Shown here piece after piece: positions 52,845-62,297 of a DNA stretch of 64,000 nt. This DNA is from Paenarthrobacter aurescens TC1 (lineage in GTDB: Bacteria; Actinomycetota; Actinomycetes; Actinomycetales; Micrococcaceae). The translations under genes were made by a program, and so were the position numbers. Under the pieces are notes generated by a model. The model was not told the origin of the DNA, made no database searches, and worked only from the letters and a program-made list of their open reading frames with translations. Each line of letters opens with the position of its first letter. Positions within the stretch are counted from its first letter, which is position 1. The stretch is from assembly GCA_000014925.1 (NCBI GenBank), contig CP000474.1, positions 186,001-250,000 on the forward strand, read 5' to 3'.

Positions 52845-54296
52845 TTACCCGGTTGTGCCGTTGAGAACAGTCACGTTGGAGCGGGTCACGCCCCTCCCGG
52901 TGATGAGCAGGACATGGCCGGACTGCGGGATATCGGAAGTGATGGTGAGGTCCCGCAGCGCCGAACCGTCCGCCGCCACCAGTAGCGTGACGCCTTCGCT
53001 GTTGGACAGGATCACGTCCTCTGCATTTCCTGTTGCCCCGGCCAAGGTGATGTTCCGACGATCACCCCATATAACCGCTGGCTCGTGATAAATGCCGGGG
53101 TGCACCAGCACGGTGACAGCAGCGGGATTATTCGCAGGCACAGCGCCAATGGCCGCGCGGATGCTGGCGAAATCACCGGTTCCGTCGAGTGCCACCGTGA
53201 TGACCTTCCGGAGCGCAGGCTCGGTCCCGCCCAAAGGCCCGCCGAAAGCACGCACCAGTGAGGGGAGCGCCTTGGTGGGGGCCAGGCTGTAGGAGTACGG
53301 CGGATTGAAGGCCCCACCCCGTTCCTCGCCAACATTGCCGGTGCACTCGTCAAAGACGTTATTTCGGGCTGCCAGCGCACCGCCCGGCCCTTGGTGGTGA
53401 AGGGGGTTCCGGACGTCGCGGAAGTAGTTTCCTTCCACGAGCAGCAGCGCGGCATTCCGCCCCAGCATCCCATAGCTGGAGATGTTCTCCAGATAGTTGT
53501 TGTAGACGTGGGATGCCGCGGTGTTGTCCAGGCTTGCGTTGCGCTGGTGCGTGTTCCGAATCCAGTTGTGATGCAGTGTCAGCCGGGTGACCACGTTCTG
53601 GGTCCAGCCCTCGCCAAGGGCTTTGTTGTGGTCCGAAAAGACGTTCCACGACAAAGTGACGTTGTCGCAGTCCTTTCGGATGTCCACCAGTCCGTCGCCC
53701 AACCGGGTGAAATGCATGTGGTCCACCCAAATGTGCGTGCTGGTGTCCACCTGGATGCCATCCCTGTCGTTGTCGGGCCGTTTCCCCGCAAAATCGCCGG
53801 GAATGTAAGAGTCCCGGACAGTGAAGTTGCGAAACACGACGTTGGAGACATTGACGAGCTTGAAGCCGGCATTGACCACCGCGGCTCCTTCGCCTGCACC
53901 AAGGAAGGATTTGTTTGAGGTCACGGTCAGTTTTTCGTACTGCGTGAACAGCAATTCGCCGTGGAGGATCACCACCAGCGGTTCGGCGCTTTTGGCGAAT
54001 TGGCGCAGATCCTCCGGGGTGTTCGCATGGACCAGTCTGCCGCCGGCCCCACCTGTGGTGCCTGCGCGGCCGTGCGCTGAAACGCCGGCGAAGCCTGTGG
54101 GTGCCACCGACCAAGCACCGCCGTGTCCGCCGTTTATGGGCAGCCCGGCTTCATTGAATCCGTTGGATTTGACGCCGGTCGGCGCCGCTGCGGAGGCTGC
54201 CGGGCCGAACAAGCCCGTGGACACCAAGGTGCCTGCTGCGAGTCCAGCGGAAAGAAGGGTCCGGCGCCGGATATTCAGGCCCTGTGCGTCCGCCAT
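52845..54296 (-). CDS. Secreted pectate lyase (PL1) with truncated pectinesterase-like C-terminus
   Basis: A 483-residue Tat-exported protein: RRRTLLSAGLAAG signal near residues 10-25, then a PL1 parallel beta-helix (about 60-330; DNDRDGIQVDTSTHIWVDHMHF binds calcium, and LHHNWIRNT is the family catalytic region). Residues about 365-483 match only the N-terminal part of a CE8 pectin methylesterase (TVALDGTGDFASIRAAIGAVP) and stop before the catalytic QDT and VDFLFG motifs. The esterase part is therefore probably non-catalytic, perhaps a structural tail. The ATG starts one base after the upstream stop (TAAGATG). Confidence 0.92.
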   Translation of the reverse strand: MADAQGLNIRRRTLLSAGLAAGTLVSTGLFGPAASAAAPTGVKSNGFNEAGLPINGGHGGAWSVAPTGFAGVSAHGRAGTTGGAGGRLVHANTPEDLRQFAKSAEPLVVILHGELLFTQYEKLTVTSNKSFLGAGEGAAVVNAGFKLVNVSNVVFRNFTVRDSYIPGDFAGKRPDNDRDGIQVDTSTHIWVDHMHFTRLGDGLVDIRKDCDNVTLSWNVFSDHNKALGEGWTQNVVTRLTLHHNWIRNTHQRNASLDNTAASHVYNNYLENISSYGMLGRNAALLLVEGNYFRDVRNPLHHQGPGGALAARNNVFDECTGNVGEERGGAFNPPYSYSLAPTKALPSLVRAFGGPLGGTEPALRKVITVALDGTGDFASIRAAIGAVPANNPAAVTVLVHPGIYHEPAVIWGDRRNITLAGATGNAEDVILSNSEGVTLLVAADGSALRDLTITSDIPQSGHVLLITGRGVTRSNVTVLNGTTG

Positions 54297-54297
54297 C

Positions 54298-56280
54298 TTA
54301 AGCACCTGCTGCCGGAGTCCAGTCACCGAGGAACGTGTCCTTAGTGAATTTCAGGCCCTCTTCCGGAGTGAGTTGGGGGTGGAACTCGTTGATGTATGCG
54401 CCGGGCCCGGTGTTGTTGAACTCAGCGAAGCGCCCTTCAGTCCAAGCATGGCCACTCATGTCTGACCAGCCCTGCTCAGCGATGTGACTGCCCAGGTTCG
54501 AGTCCCGGATGACGGCCATGGGGTGCGCGTTGGGGTCGCTGCTGGCAAACCAAGGGCGTCCCAAACTGACGGTCCCGGGTGCAGCGTCAGAGGTCAGGGT
54601 GCTGTCCACGATCAGGAAGCCGTAAGGGTTGGAGTCCTTGGTGCTGGGTGCCACGATGTAGCCATTGTTCGTGTCGCTGCCGCGGTCCAGCGAATGGATG
54701 GTGCAGCCGTCAAACACCGCTGTGCCGCGGCCGTAGAGGAAGTCCACGTCACCTTCGATGTAGCAGTTTTTCAGATAGGTGCGGGCGGTAGCGTCACGGC
54801 CGGTGGTGTCTGCGAGGTAGGTGTCCTGGTTGCCGAGGAACCTGGTGTTGTCGAAGGTGATTTTGTCTGCCACCGTCCGCACCGCGAGGGCCTGGCTACC
54901 TCCGTGAACGGCCTCGTCATAAGCGTTTTCCACTGTGAGGTTCCGGACCGTGGTGTTTTCCGCCAGGACGTTGAGCGTGGCACTGCCCGCAGCGCCCCAG
55001 GTTCCGCCGAAGAACTTCGCGCCGTTTGCAGGGGTGTCGTAGGAAATGACGACGTCGGCCGGGTTGGCTGTTGCTCCCTGCAACGTCACGTTGGGCCGGT
55101 CGGCCCAGACATTCACCGCTTCCCGGTAGAAGCCGGGCTTGATGGTGATGGTCCGGGGTTGTGTGTTGCCCACAGGAATCGAGCCGATGGCCGCCTGTAC
55201 GCTGCCGAAATCGCCGGTGCCGTCCAGCGCGACCGTGACCTCCGCCGTCGTGCTTGGTGCTTTGTTTTCGCGAGGTCCGGCACTGCCGGTGACCAGTTCG
55301 GGAACCCTCGCAGAGTCGTCCTTGGCGTATGAATAGAACTGTGTGGGGTCGAAGGCGCTGCCGACGTTGTCCTTGCGGCCGCGGGTGGACTCGAAAATGT
55401 TGTCACGGTTGACGATTTCCGTGGCAGGGTCCTTTGCCACCACGGGATCGGCAACCGCGGTGAAGTAGTTGCCCTCCAGGACCACCTTGGCGGCGTTGCG
55501 GCCCATCATTCCGTACTGTCCGATGTCCTGCAGGTAGTTGTTGTAGACGTGCGCAGCCGCTGTGTTGTCCAGGCTGAAGTTCCGCTGGACAGTGTTGCGG
55601 ATCCAGTTGTGATGGATGGTCATTTTGGTGACTGCGTTGCCGGTCCAGCCAACGCCCAAGGCTTTGTTGTTGTCCGCGAACACGTTCCACGAGTAGGTCA
55701 GGTAGTCCGAGTCCTTGCGGGTATCGATCATGCCGTCGCCCATGCGCTCGAACTTCATGTGGTCCACCCAGACATGGTGCGAGGTATCCAGTTGGATCCC
55801 GTCACGGTCGTTGTCCGGGCGCTTGCCGTCCCAGTCGCCGGGAATGTAGGAATCACGGACTGTGAAGTTCCGGAAGATCACGTTGGACACGTTGATGAGT
55901 TTGAAGCCGGCATTGATCAGCTCCACGCCCGCGCCCGTACCGATGAAGCTCTTGTTCGAGGCGACCGGAATCTTGACGTAGTCCTGGGCCGTGATGCTGC
56001 CCTTGAGGAAGATCACCAGCGGCTCCTCGGCCGCGGCATGGGTTTTGAGTTCCTCCAGCGAGGACACGCTCACGTGCCTCCCCGCCTGGCCTCCGGTGGT
56101 GCCGTCCAGGCCGTTGCCGGGAAGGGACGCGAAACCGTCGGGACGTTGCTTCCACAGGGCCGCCGGTGCCGCCGGTGATTCTGTGCCGCTGTGGATGGGC
56201 TCCGCCCTGGCAGGCACAGCGGTAAGGCTTCCAAGAATGACGACGGCGGTGGCCGCGCCGAGTAGGCGTCGCAGGCGCAT
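54298..56280 (-). CDS. Secreted bifunctional pectate lyase (PL1) - pectin methylesterase (CE8)
   Basis: A 660-residue exported protein with a Sec signal (about 1-26), a PL1 domain (about 60-310, NDRDGIQLDTSHHVWVDHMKF and IHHNWIRNT) and a complete CE8 domain (about 350-655: GSQALAVRT, GNQDTYL, GDVDFLYGRGTAVF, LGRPW). The two activities act in series on pectin: demethylation, then beta-elimination. AAAGGAG precedes the ATG at 56280. It sits downstream of sugar ABC permeases and upstream of a paralogue with a truncated esterase part. Confidence 0.94.
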   Translation of the reverse strand: MRLRRLLGAATAVVILGSLTAVPARAEPIHSGTESPAAPAALWKQRPDGFASLPGNGLDGTTGGQAGRHVSVSSLEELKTHAAAEEPLVIFLKGSITAQDYVKIPVASNKSFIGTGAGVELINAGFKLINVSNVIFRNFTVRDSYIPGDWDGKRPDNDRDGIQLDTSHHVWVDHMKFERMGDGMIDTRKDSDYLTYSWNVFADNNKALGVGWTGNAVTKMTIHHNWIRNTVQRNFSLDNTAAAHVYNNYLQDIGQYGMMGRNAAKVVLEGNYFTAVADPVVAKDPATEIVNRDNIFESTRGRKDNVGSAFDPTQFYSYAKDDSARVPELVTGSAGPRENKAPSTTAEVTVALDGTGDFGSVQAAIGSIPVGNTQPRTITIKPGFYREAVNVWADRPNVTLQGATANPADVVISYDTPANGAKFFGGTWGAAGSATLNVLAENTTVRNLTVENAYDEAVHGGSQALAVRTVADKITFDNTRFLGNQDTYLADTTGRDATARTYLKNCYIEGDVDFLYGRGTAVFDGCTIHSLDRGSDTNNGYIVAPSTKDSNPYGFLIVDSTLTSDAAPGTVSLGRPWFASSDPNAHPMAVIRDSNLGSHIAEQGWSDMSGHAWTEGRFAEFNNTGPGAYINEFHPQLTPEEGLKFTKDTFLGDWTPAAGA

Positions 56281-56330
56281 GCAAAACTCCTTTGTCTTGT
56301 CTGGATTGGTGTTGCAGGGAGTGGATGTGG

Positions 56331-57227
56331 CTATTTGAGTCCGGTGGTGGCAATTCCGTTGATCAGGTACTTCTGCCCAGCAATGAAGAAGCCGATGATG
56401 GGGGCGATGGACACCACTGACATGGCGAACATGGGGCCCCACATGCTTTGTCCTTCCGAGTCCATGAAGGCGCGAAGGGCCAAGGGAACGGTGTAGAGGT
56501 CCTGGTTCTGGATGTAGAGCAGCGGACCAAAGAACTCGTTCCATGTGGAGATGAACGTGAAAATAGCCGTGGTGGCCATGGCCGGCACGCAGAGGGGCAG
56601 AATGACCCGGATGAAAGTCCGGAACGGGCCGCAGCCGTCAATCTGGGCGGCGTCGTCCAATTCCTTGGGCAGCGACTTCATGAATTGCACCATCAGGAAG
56701 ATAAAGAAGGCATTGGTGGCCATGAAGTTGGGGACGATCAGCGGCAGGTAGGTGTCCAGCCAGCCGAGCTGGGAGAAGATGATGTACTGCGGAACCAAGA
56801 GAACGTGACCCGGCAGCATGAGTGTTCCCAGCATGAGGGCGAAGAACAGCTTCCGCCCGGTGAATTCCATCCGCGCGAAGGCGTACGCGGCCAGGGCGCA
56901 GGAGAAGATGTTGCCGATGATGGAGAAAATCACAACGATCATGGAGTTGATCAGGTAAACGTGGAACGGCTGGTCCAGCGCGGTCCAGCCCTGGGCGTAG
57001 TTGGAGAAGTCCCAGTTTTCGGGCCAGAGACCCAGCTGCCTAAAAATATCGTTGCTGGGCTTCATCGAGCTGGAGATCAGCCACATCAACGGGTAGAGCA
57101 TCACCAGCCCCACCAGGCAGAGAATCAGATGCCGTGAGAAGCGGGAAACCGGGGTTCCCGTCAGGGCGTCTTCGGGTTGATCCTGCTTGGCCAGCTTGCG
57201 CTTGAGAGGTAAATCAAGGAGTGCCAT
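56331..57227 (-). CDS. Carbohydrate ABC transporter permease (MalG/UgpE-type)
   Basis: A 298-residue permease with six helices. The EAA loop is ELDDAAQIDGCGPFRTFIRVILPLCVPA, and the C-terminus is GQKYLINGIATTGLK. It forms the translocation channel with the permease at 57237, nine bases upstream. The context (pectinases, GH43) implies import of oligogalacturonides or arabinose/rhamnose-containing oligosaccharides. No ATPase gene is in the cluster; a shared MsiK-type ATPase is likely. Confidence 0.93.
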   Translation of the reverse strand: MALLDLPLKRKLAKQDQPEDALTGTPVSRFSRHLILCLVGLVMLYPLMWLISSSMKPSNDIFRQLGLWPENWDFSNYAQGWTALDQPFHVYLINSMIVVIFSIIGNIFSCALAAYAFARMEFTGRKLFFALMLGTLMLPGHVLLVPQYIIFSQLGWLDTYLPLIVPNFMATNAFFIFLMVQFMKSLPKELDDAAQIDGCGPFRTFIRVILPLCVPAMATTAIFTFISTWNEFFGPLLYIQNQDLYTVPLALRAFMDSEGQSMWGPMFAMSVVSIAPIIGFFIAGQKYLINGIATTGLK

Positions 57228-57236
57228 GGGGTTGCC

Positions 57237-58184
57237 TTAATTGTCGTAGAAGACCCAGAACTTGGATGCGATGAAATTGATGGCCGTGAAAATCGCGATG
57301 ATCATCAACAGCAGCCAGGCCATGGCCGAGGCATACCCCATCTCGAACTCGGTGAAGCCCTTCTGGTACAGGTACAGGTTGTAAAACAGCGTGGAATCCG
57401 CCGGGCCCCCGGTACCTCCGCTCATCACATAGCCCTGGGTGAACGTCTGAAACGAGCCGATGAGCTGCATGATGAGGTTGAAGAAAATAATGGGGCTGAT
57501 GAGGGGCAGCGTGATGCTGCGGAACTGCCGCCACTTGGATGCCCCGTCAATCGAGGCAGCTTCGTAGTACATCCCGGGGACCTGCCGTAGCCCGGCAAGG
57601 AAGATCACCATGGGGGAGCCGAACGTCCAGACGTTCAGCACAATGAGGGTGCTGAGGGAGAACTGGGGGTCAGTGACCCACGCGGGGCCTTGGATTCCGA
57701 AGATGCCCAGGAACCCGTTGACGATTCCGTCGTTGCCGAAGATGTAACGCCACAGCATCACGATTGCCACGCTGCCACCCAGAAGGGAGGGCAGGTAGTA
57801 AACAGAGCGGTAGATCGACAGGCCCTGAAGTCCCCGGTTTAGCACCAGCGCAACCAGCAGGGCAACAGCCAAGGAGATAGGCACCGACACGAAGGTGTAA
57901 ATGAAGGTGACCTTCAGCGACTGAATGAGCCGTGGGTCCTCGAACATGGCCTGGAAGTTGGCCAGCCCCACAAAGTTGGGCTCAGTGAAGAGGTTGTAGT
58001 CCGTAAAAGCCAGGTACAGCGAGGCAAAGAACGGAATGACGGTGAACAACATCCCCAGGAACCACGGGAGAAGGAAAAGATATCCAGAGCGCTGCTTCCT
58101 GCGCCGGGACGGGCGGAGGCGCGGTGTGCCGCCTGCCGCGGCTGGCGCCGGAGCTCCCGGCGGCTGCTTGGTCAGAACTGTCAT
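57237..58184 (-). CDS. Sugar ABC transporter permease (MalF/UgpA-type)
   Basis: A 315-residue permease with six helices after a basic N-terminal tail (RPSRRRKQRSGYLF). The EAA loop is YYEAASIDGASKWRQFRSITLPLISP. It is the first permease of the cluster, 33 bp after the solute-binding protein gene, which is interrupted by a stop. Confidence 0.93.
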   Translation of the reverse strand: MTVLTKQPPGAPAPAAAGGTPRLRPSRRRKQRSGYLFLLPWFLGMLFTVIPFFASLYLAFTDYNLFTEPNFVGLANFQAMFEDPRLIQSLKVTFIYTFVSVPISLAVALLVALVLNRGLQGLSIYRSVYYLPSLLGGSVAIVMLWRYIFGNDGIVNGFLGIFGIQGPAWVTDPQFSLSTLIVLNVWTFGSPMVIFLAGLRQVPGMYYEAASIDGASKWRQFRSITLPLISPIIFFNLIMQLIGSFQTFTQGYVMSGGTGGPADSTLFYNLYLYQKGFTEFEMGYASAMAWLLLMIIAIFTAINFIASKFWVFYDN

Positions 58185-58217
58185 AGCGGCAAGACCCCCT
58201 CGGAAGTAGCTGCAGGC

Positions 58218-59531
58218 TTACTTGTTGATTGCTGCATTGCTCTTCTCCATGAAGGTCTTAGCCGCATCCGCGGGGCTGATCCGGCCGAACTCCACTTCAG
58301 TGGTGAGCTGCTTGAGGGTATCGGCTACAACACTGGCGCCTTTCGGATATACGTAGGCGGGCGGCAAGTCCTCTTCCTGGATGGCGGCCATCAGGTCCAC
58401 GAACGTCTTGTCATCCGCGCTCAGCTTGGGGGTGATGGAATCGGCCACCTCCGGGTTGATGGGGACACCGCGCTGGGTGAGGACCTCGGCGGCACCTTCA
58501 GCGTCGTTCGTCAGGAAGTCCACCAGTTTGGCTGCTTCCTTGGGATGCTTGGACTTGGCAGCGATGGACCACAGCATGGTGGGGTCGGCGGAGTAGCCAC
58601 GGCGCTCGCCGCTGGTTTCGCCTGGAATGCGCAGCAGGACAACCTCACCCTCTACGGCCTCGTTGTAACCACGGAAGTTGTTGATGGGGATGATCTGCGA
58701 AGCGACCGTGCCCTTCGCGAGGTAGGACTGCGCCGGCGAGCCGCCAATTTGCTCGAAGAATCCTGCGGGCGGATAGCCGCCGGCTTTGCGGAGGTCCACG
58801 CTGTACTGGAACCAGTCCTCGATGGTCTTTTCGCTGACGCCGAGCTTGTTGTCCTTGGTGTAGAAATCCTCACCGCGTTGGCGCGCGAGCATGATGGGTC
58901 CTGTTTCCGTGGCGACGTCGTAGCCAGCTCCGTAGACTTTCCCGCCGGTTTTCTGCGTGACTTCGGTGGCGAACTTGGCGTAGTCCTCCCAGCTCCAGGT
59001 CTTGTCATCCGGGATGGTGACGCCGGCCTGGTCCGTGATGGTCTTGTTGACCACCATGCCGATGGTGGTCACGCCGGTAGCGAGGCCGTAGAGCTTGCCG
59101 TCAACCTAGCCACGGCTGAGGGTAGTTTCCGGAACCTTGTCCAAGTTCAGCTCCGGGAATGATTTGAGGTCCGCGAGGGTGCCACGCTGTGCGTACTCCA
59201 GGAGGCTGCGGTTGGCCATGGCCAGGACGTCCGGCGGGTTGCCGCCGGCAAAGCGGGTAGCGAGCTTATCGGCGTAGGGTGCGCTGTCCTGGTACTCGGT
59301 TTTGACGGTGATGCCCGGGTTCTTCTTCTCAAAGATCCGCAGGGCAGCTTCGGTCATCTTGGCCCGGTTGGCGTCGCCCCAGAAGACGAAGTTCAGTTCC
59401 ACGTTGCCGCCGCTGCCGCTGCCGGAGGACGTTGCGCCCCCTCCACAGGCGCTGATCGTCAGTCCTGCCGCCACCATCGCGGCTCCCAGGACAAGCCTGC
59501 GCGAGATGGGAGTGTTTGCTGTCTTCTTCAT
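58218..59531 (-). pseudogene. Extracellular sugar solute-binding lipoprotein, interrupted by in-frame TAG
   Basis: The intact reading would give a 437-residue ABC solute-binding lipoprotein: a twin-arginine/lipobox leader (ISRRLVLG, then TISACG), FVFWGD, GNPPDVLAMANRS, and the C-terminal EAAKLVDFLTNDAEGA typical of extracellular_1 family binding proteins. Codon 142 is TAG (59108-59106), and the same frame continues after it without indels (VDGKLYGLATGV). A single base change from GAG or CAG would explain it. An ATG at 59072 opens the remainder, but that part lacks a signal peptide. The transporter is probably disabled unless the stop is a sequencing error or is read through. Confidence 0.9.
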
Positions 59532-59595
59532 TGAATGACGCCTTTCTGGTGCCCGATCTAGGGATGTAAGTACAGGGTTTCCGAGCATTCCCGGC

Positions 59596-59606
59596 AGAAA
59601 CTTTCT
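59596..59606. promoter_or_regulatory. LacI-type operator candidate, site 1
   Basis: AGAAACTTTCT is a perfect inverted repeat around a central C, 65 bases upstream of the solute-binding protein start. Confidence 0.45.
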
Positions 59607-59732
59607 TAGGGTGTACGGATTTTTTAGCGAGGCGAGGGTCCCCATTGAGACCAAAACGAGGAGCAAAAATACTGAGTAAACGATTTCTAGCAACAATTCA
59701 CTGTGACTGTCAACACATCATCACTGTTATGC

Positions 59733-59756
59733 AGAAACTTTTAAAAAGAAACTTTC
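59733..59756. promoter_or_regulatory. LacI-type operator candidates, sites 2 and 3
   Basis: Two direct copies of AGAAACTTT start at 59733 and 59747, 14 bases apart, about 90-115 bp upstream of the gene at 59848. They match the core of site 1. Confidence 0.4.
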
Positions 59757-59847
59757 GTGATGAGTTGCCGAGTTCTTTCTGTTCTGTTTATGCTGAACCC
59801 ACACAACCGCGCTGCCATCACCAGCGCACTCACCGCAAGGAGGTCCA

Positions 59848-60711
59848 ATGGGCAGTTTCCAGCTCCACGGCGCAACCGTGGCGCGGGTGAACAACGGCGT
59901 TGACCTGGCAACGGTGCTGGCTCCCAGGCCCTACTTGCACCCCCTCCGCACTTTGGCCGGCGCGCCCCTCACGGAAGCCGGTCCAGACGACCATCCGCAC
60001 CACCTGGGCCTCTCGCTCGCGTTCTCGGACGTGAACGGAAGCAACTTCTGGGGCGGATCCACCTACACGGGGCACGGCCCTGCCCTTCTGGCCAATCACG
60101 GTCGTCAAGTGTCCTCTGGCTGGAGTTACCAACCCGGAAAGGCCGGCGGGACTGTCACGTGGATGGACATGAAGGGGCAGGAACTAGCCACGGAACAGCG
60201 GAGCTACACCTGCCAGGACCACCCGGACCCCAACTCCTGGAGCCTTCTGTTTGACTCCTTGATCCAGCCAGCAGGTGACGTGGAGCAACTGTGGGTGTCG
60301 TCGTCGGCGGTTAAGGGACGCGAAGGCGCCGGTTACGGCGGAATCTTCTGGCGCTTCCGCACGGGGGACGGCCCGGCGGGCGTGCTGTGTTCGCAGGGCA
60401 CCGGAACGGAAACGGCCCATGGCTCGCTCTCCCCGTGGCTCGTGGTGAAAACCCGGCAGCACGGCCGCGACGTTAGCGTCGTCCTCGCACAAAACCCCGC
60501 CGAACTCCGTCCTTGGTTTGTCCGCACAGAAGGATACGTCGGTGCCGGACCCGCGGTTGCGTGGAGCGAGGCTGCCCGGGTGGACCGGAACAGGCCACTC
60601 CAACTCAGCCTCCACGCCATCATCCACGACGGCCACATATCCAGCAGCCACCACGTGGAAGAACTCCTTCTCCAGCACTTCAGCAGCAGCTCTCCGGACA
60701 GGACACCATGA
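59848..60711 (+). CDS. DUF6807 (PmoA-like) family protein
   Basis: A 287-residue protein. The N-terminal half has PRPYLHPLRTLAGAPLTEAGPDDHPHHLGL, in which the HPHHLGL motif is typical of the PmoA/DUF6807 family often found in sugar-acid and plant-polysaccharide loci. The rest is a beta-sandwich with many Trp and Gly. The enzymatic role is not known. AAGGAGG precedes the ATG. It overlaps the GH43 gene by ATGA. Confidence 0.85.
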   Translation: MGSFQLHGATVARVNNGVDLATVLAPRPYLHPLRTLAGAPLTEAGPDDHPHHLGLSLAFSDVNGSNFWGGSTYTGHGPALLANHGRQVSSGWSYQPGKAGGTVTWMDMKGQELATEQRSYTCQDHPDPNSWSLLFDSLIQPAGDVEQLWVSSSAVKGREGAGYGGIFWRFRTGDGPAGVLCSQGTGTETAHGSLSPWLVVKTRQHGRDVSVVLAQNPAELRPWFVRTEGYVGAGPAVAWSEAARVDRNRPLQLSLHAIIHDGHISSSHHVEELLLQHFSSSSPDRTP

Positions 60712-62297
60712 CAAATATGGGAAATCGACACCGCATCCCCGTCTACAACAACCCCATCCTCAACGGCGACTGGCCGGACCCGGATGCAGTCCAGGTTGAG
60801 GGCACCTATTACCTCATCGCCTCCAGCTTCAACCGGGTGCCCGGGCTGCCGGTGCTTCGCTCCAAGAACCTGGTGGATTGGGAGCACGCCGGCCACGCAC
60901 TCCCGGAACTGCCTCAAACGAACCACTATTCGCTGGTGAGGCACGGAAGTGGCGTGTGGGCTCCGGCGCTGCGTCACCACGATGGCAAGTTCTGGATCTT
61001 CTATCCGGATCCGGACCACGGCATTTTCGTGCTAAGCGCAGAGAAAGCTGAAGGACCGTGGAGCGTACCCCATCTCCTCTATCCCGGACGTGGACTCATC
61101 GACCCCTGCCCCCTGTGGGATGACGACGGCACCGCATACTTGGTCCACGGTTGGGCCAAGAGCCGCATCGGGGTCAAGAACCGGCTCACCGTACATCGGA
61201 TGAGCCCGGACGCCTCCCGGCTTCTGGATCACGGCACCCACGTCATCAACGGCGAGGAGCTTCCTGGGTTCACCACCTTGGAGGGCCCCAAGTTCTACAA
61301 GCGCGACGGCTGGTACTGGATCTTTGCTCCGGCAGGCGGTGTTGCCACCGGATGGCAGTCGGTCTTCCGCTCGCGCTCGCCTTTCGGGCCTTACGAGGAA
61401 CGGCGCGTCCTGGAGCAGTGCGATTCGCCGGTGAACGGCCCGCATCAAGGCGCCTGGGTGACCACTCCCGAGGGCGAAGACTGGTTCCTGCATTTCCAGG
61501 ACCGGGGGGCGTACGGCCGGGTTGTTCATCTCCAGCCGATGGGTTGGGGCGAAGACGGCTGGCCGTGGATGGGCAAAACAGCGGACGACGGCGGACCGGG
61601 AACCCCGGTTTTGAGCCACCCCTACCCGGTGGGTACTTCACCTGAGGACGTTGCCCCGCCGTCCAGCGACAACTTCACGTCCCCTGCCCTGGGCCCGCAG
61701 TGGCATTGGCAGGCCAACCCCCGGGACGAATGGCTTTCCACCTGTGGAGGAGGGCACCTGATTCTGCGTCCGCAGGCAAACGATCCCATCAACCTCCGGG
61801 AACTTCCCAACGTCCTGGCCCAAATCCTCCCCGGCGAGCCGTCCACCTTCACCACCACCCTGGAACTGGACGATGTGCCTGTGGGTACCCGGGCCGGCGT
61901 CGTGGTTTTGGGCCAGCGGTACGCCTGGCTGGGCCTGGTGCGCACCGAAAACGGCTACGTCCTGGGTAGCGGCACCGGTAGCGAAGGTCCGTACGAGCAG
62001 CAGATGGGACGCGCTGTGGCACTTCCCGGCCCTAGCATTGAGCTCCAGATCCGCACGGATGAGACCCCAAGGGCCACGTTTGCCTGGCGTGTTGGCCCCA
62101 CGGATCCGTGGCAGATTCCCATCTGGGATTTTGACGTCGTGGAGGGGCGGTGGATCGGCGCTGAACTGGGGATTTTCGCTGCATCACCCCTGGGATCGCG
62201 TGAACACGGCAGTGTTAGGGTTGGACCCGTGCGGGTGGATACTGCGCCGGTCCGCCGGGCAACCACCCAGCGCATTGCCGCTCCCGTATCCCCATGA
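60708..62297 (+). CDS. Glycoside hydrolase family 43 protein (arabinosidase/xylosidase-like)
   Basis: A 529-residue GH43 enzyme: a five-bladed propeller (about 10-310) plus a C-terminal beta-sandwich (about 330-510) as in GH43 beta-xylosidases/arabinofuranosidases. The catalytic base Asp is in WPDPDAVQVEG, the pKa-modulating Asp in LIDPCPLWDDDG, and the acid Glu in TTLEGPKFYK. No signal peptide is present, so it works on imported oligosaccharides from pectin side chains or xylan. It is coupled on both sides (ATGA overlaps) to the DUF6807 and LacI genes. Confidence 0.93.
   Translation: MTNMGNRHRIPVYNNPILNGDWPDPDAVQVEGTYYLIASSFNRVPGLPVLRSKNLVDWEHAGHALPELPQTNHYSLVRHGSGVWAPALRHHDGKFWIFYPDPDHGIFVLSAEKAEGPWSVPHLLYPGRGLIDPCPLWDDDGTAYLVHGWAKSRIGVKNRLTVHRMSPDASRLLDHGTHVINGEELPGFTTLEGPKFYKRDGWYWIFAPAGGVATGWQSVFRSRSPFGPYEERRVLEQCDSPVNGPHQGAWVTTPEGEDWFLHFQDRGAYGRVVHLQPMGWGEDGWPWMGKTADDGGPGTPVLSHPYPVGTSPEDVAPPSSDNFTSPALGPQWHWQANPRDEWLSTCGGGHLILRPQANDPINLRELPNVLAQILPGEPSTFTTTLELDDVPVGTRAGVVVLGQRYAWLGLVRTENGYVLGSGTGSEGPYEQQMGRAVALPGPSIELQIRTDETPRATFAWRVGPTDPWQIPIWDFDVVEGRWIGAELGIFAASPLGSREHGSVRVGPVRVDTAPVRRATTQRIAAPVSP

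Larger units (their letters stand above)
59532..59847. other. Divergent promoter region of the pectin/oligosaccharide locus
   Basis: This 316-bp A/T-rich spacer separates the transporter operon (minus) from the hydrolase operon (plus). It contains three copies of AGAAACTTT (59596, 59733 and 59747); the first is the perfect odd-centred palindrome AGAAACTTTCT. These are candidate operators for the LacI regulator at 62294. No gene is seen in it. Confidence 0.6.
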
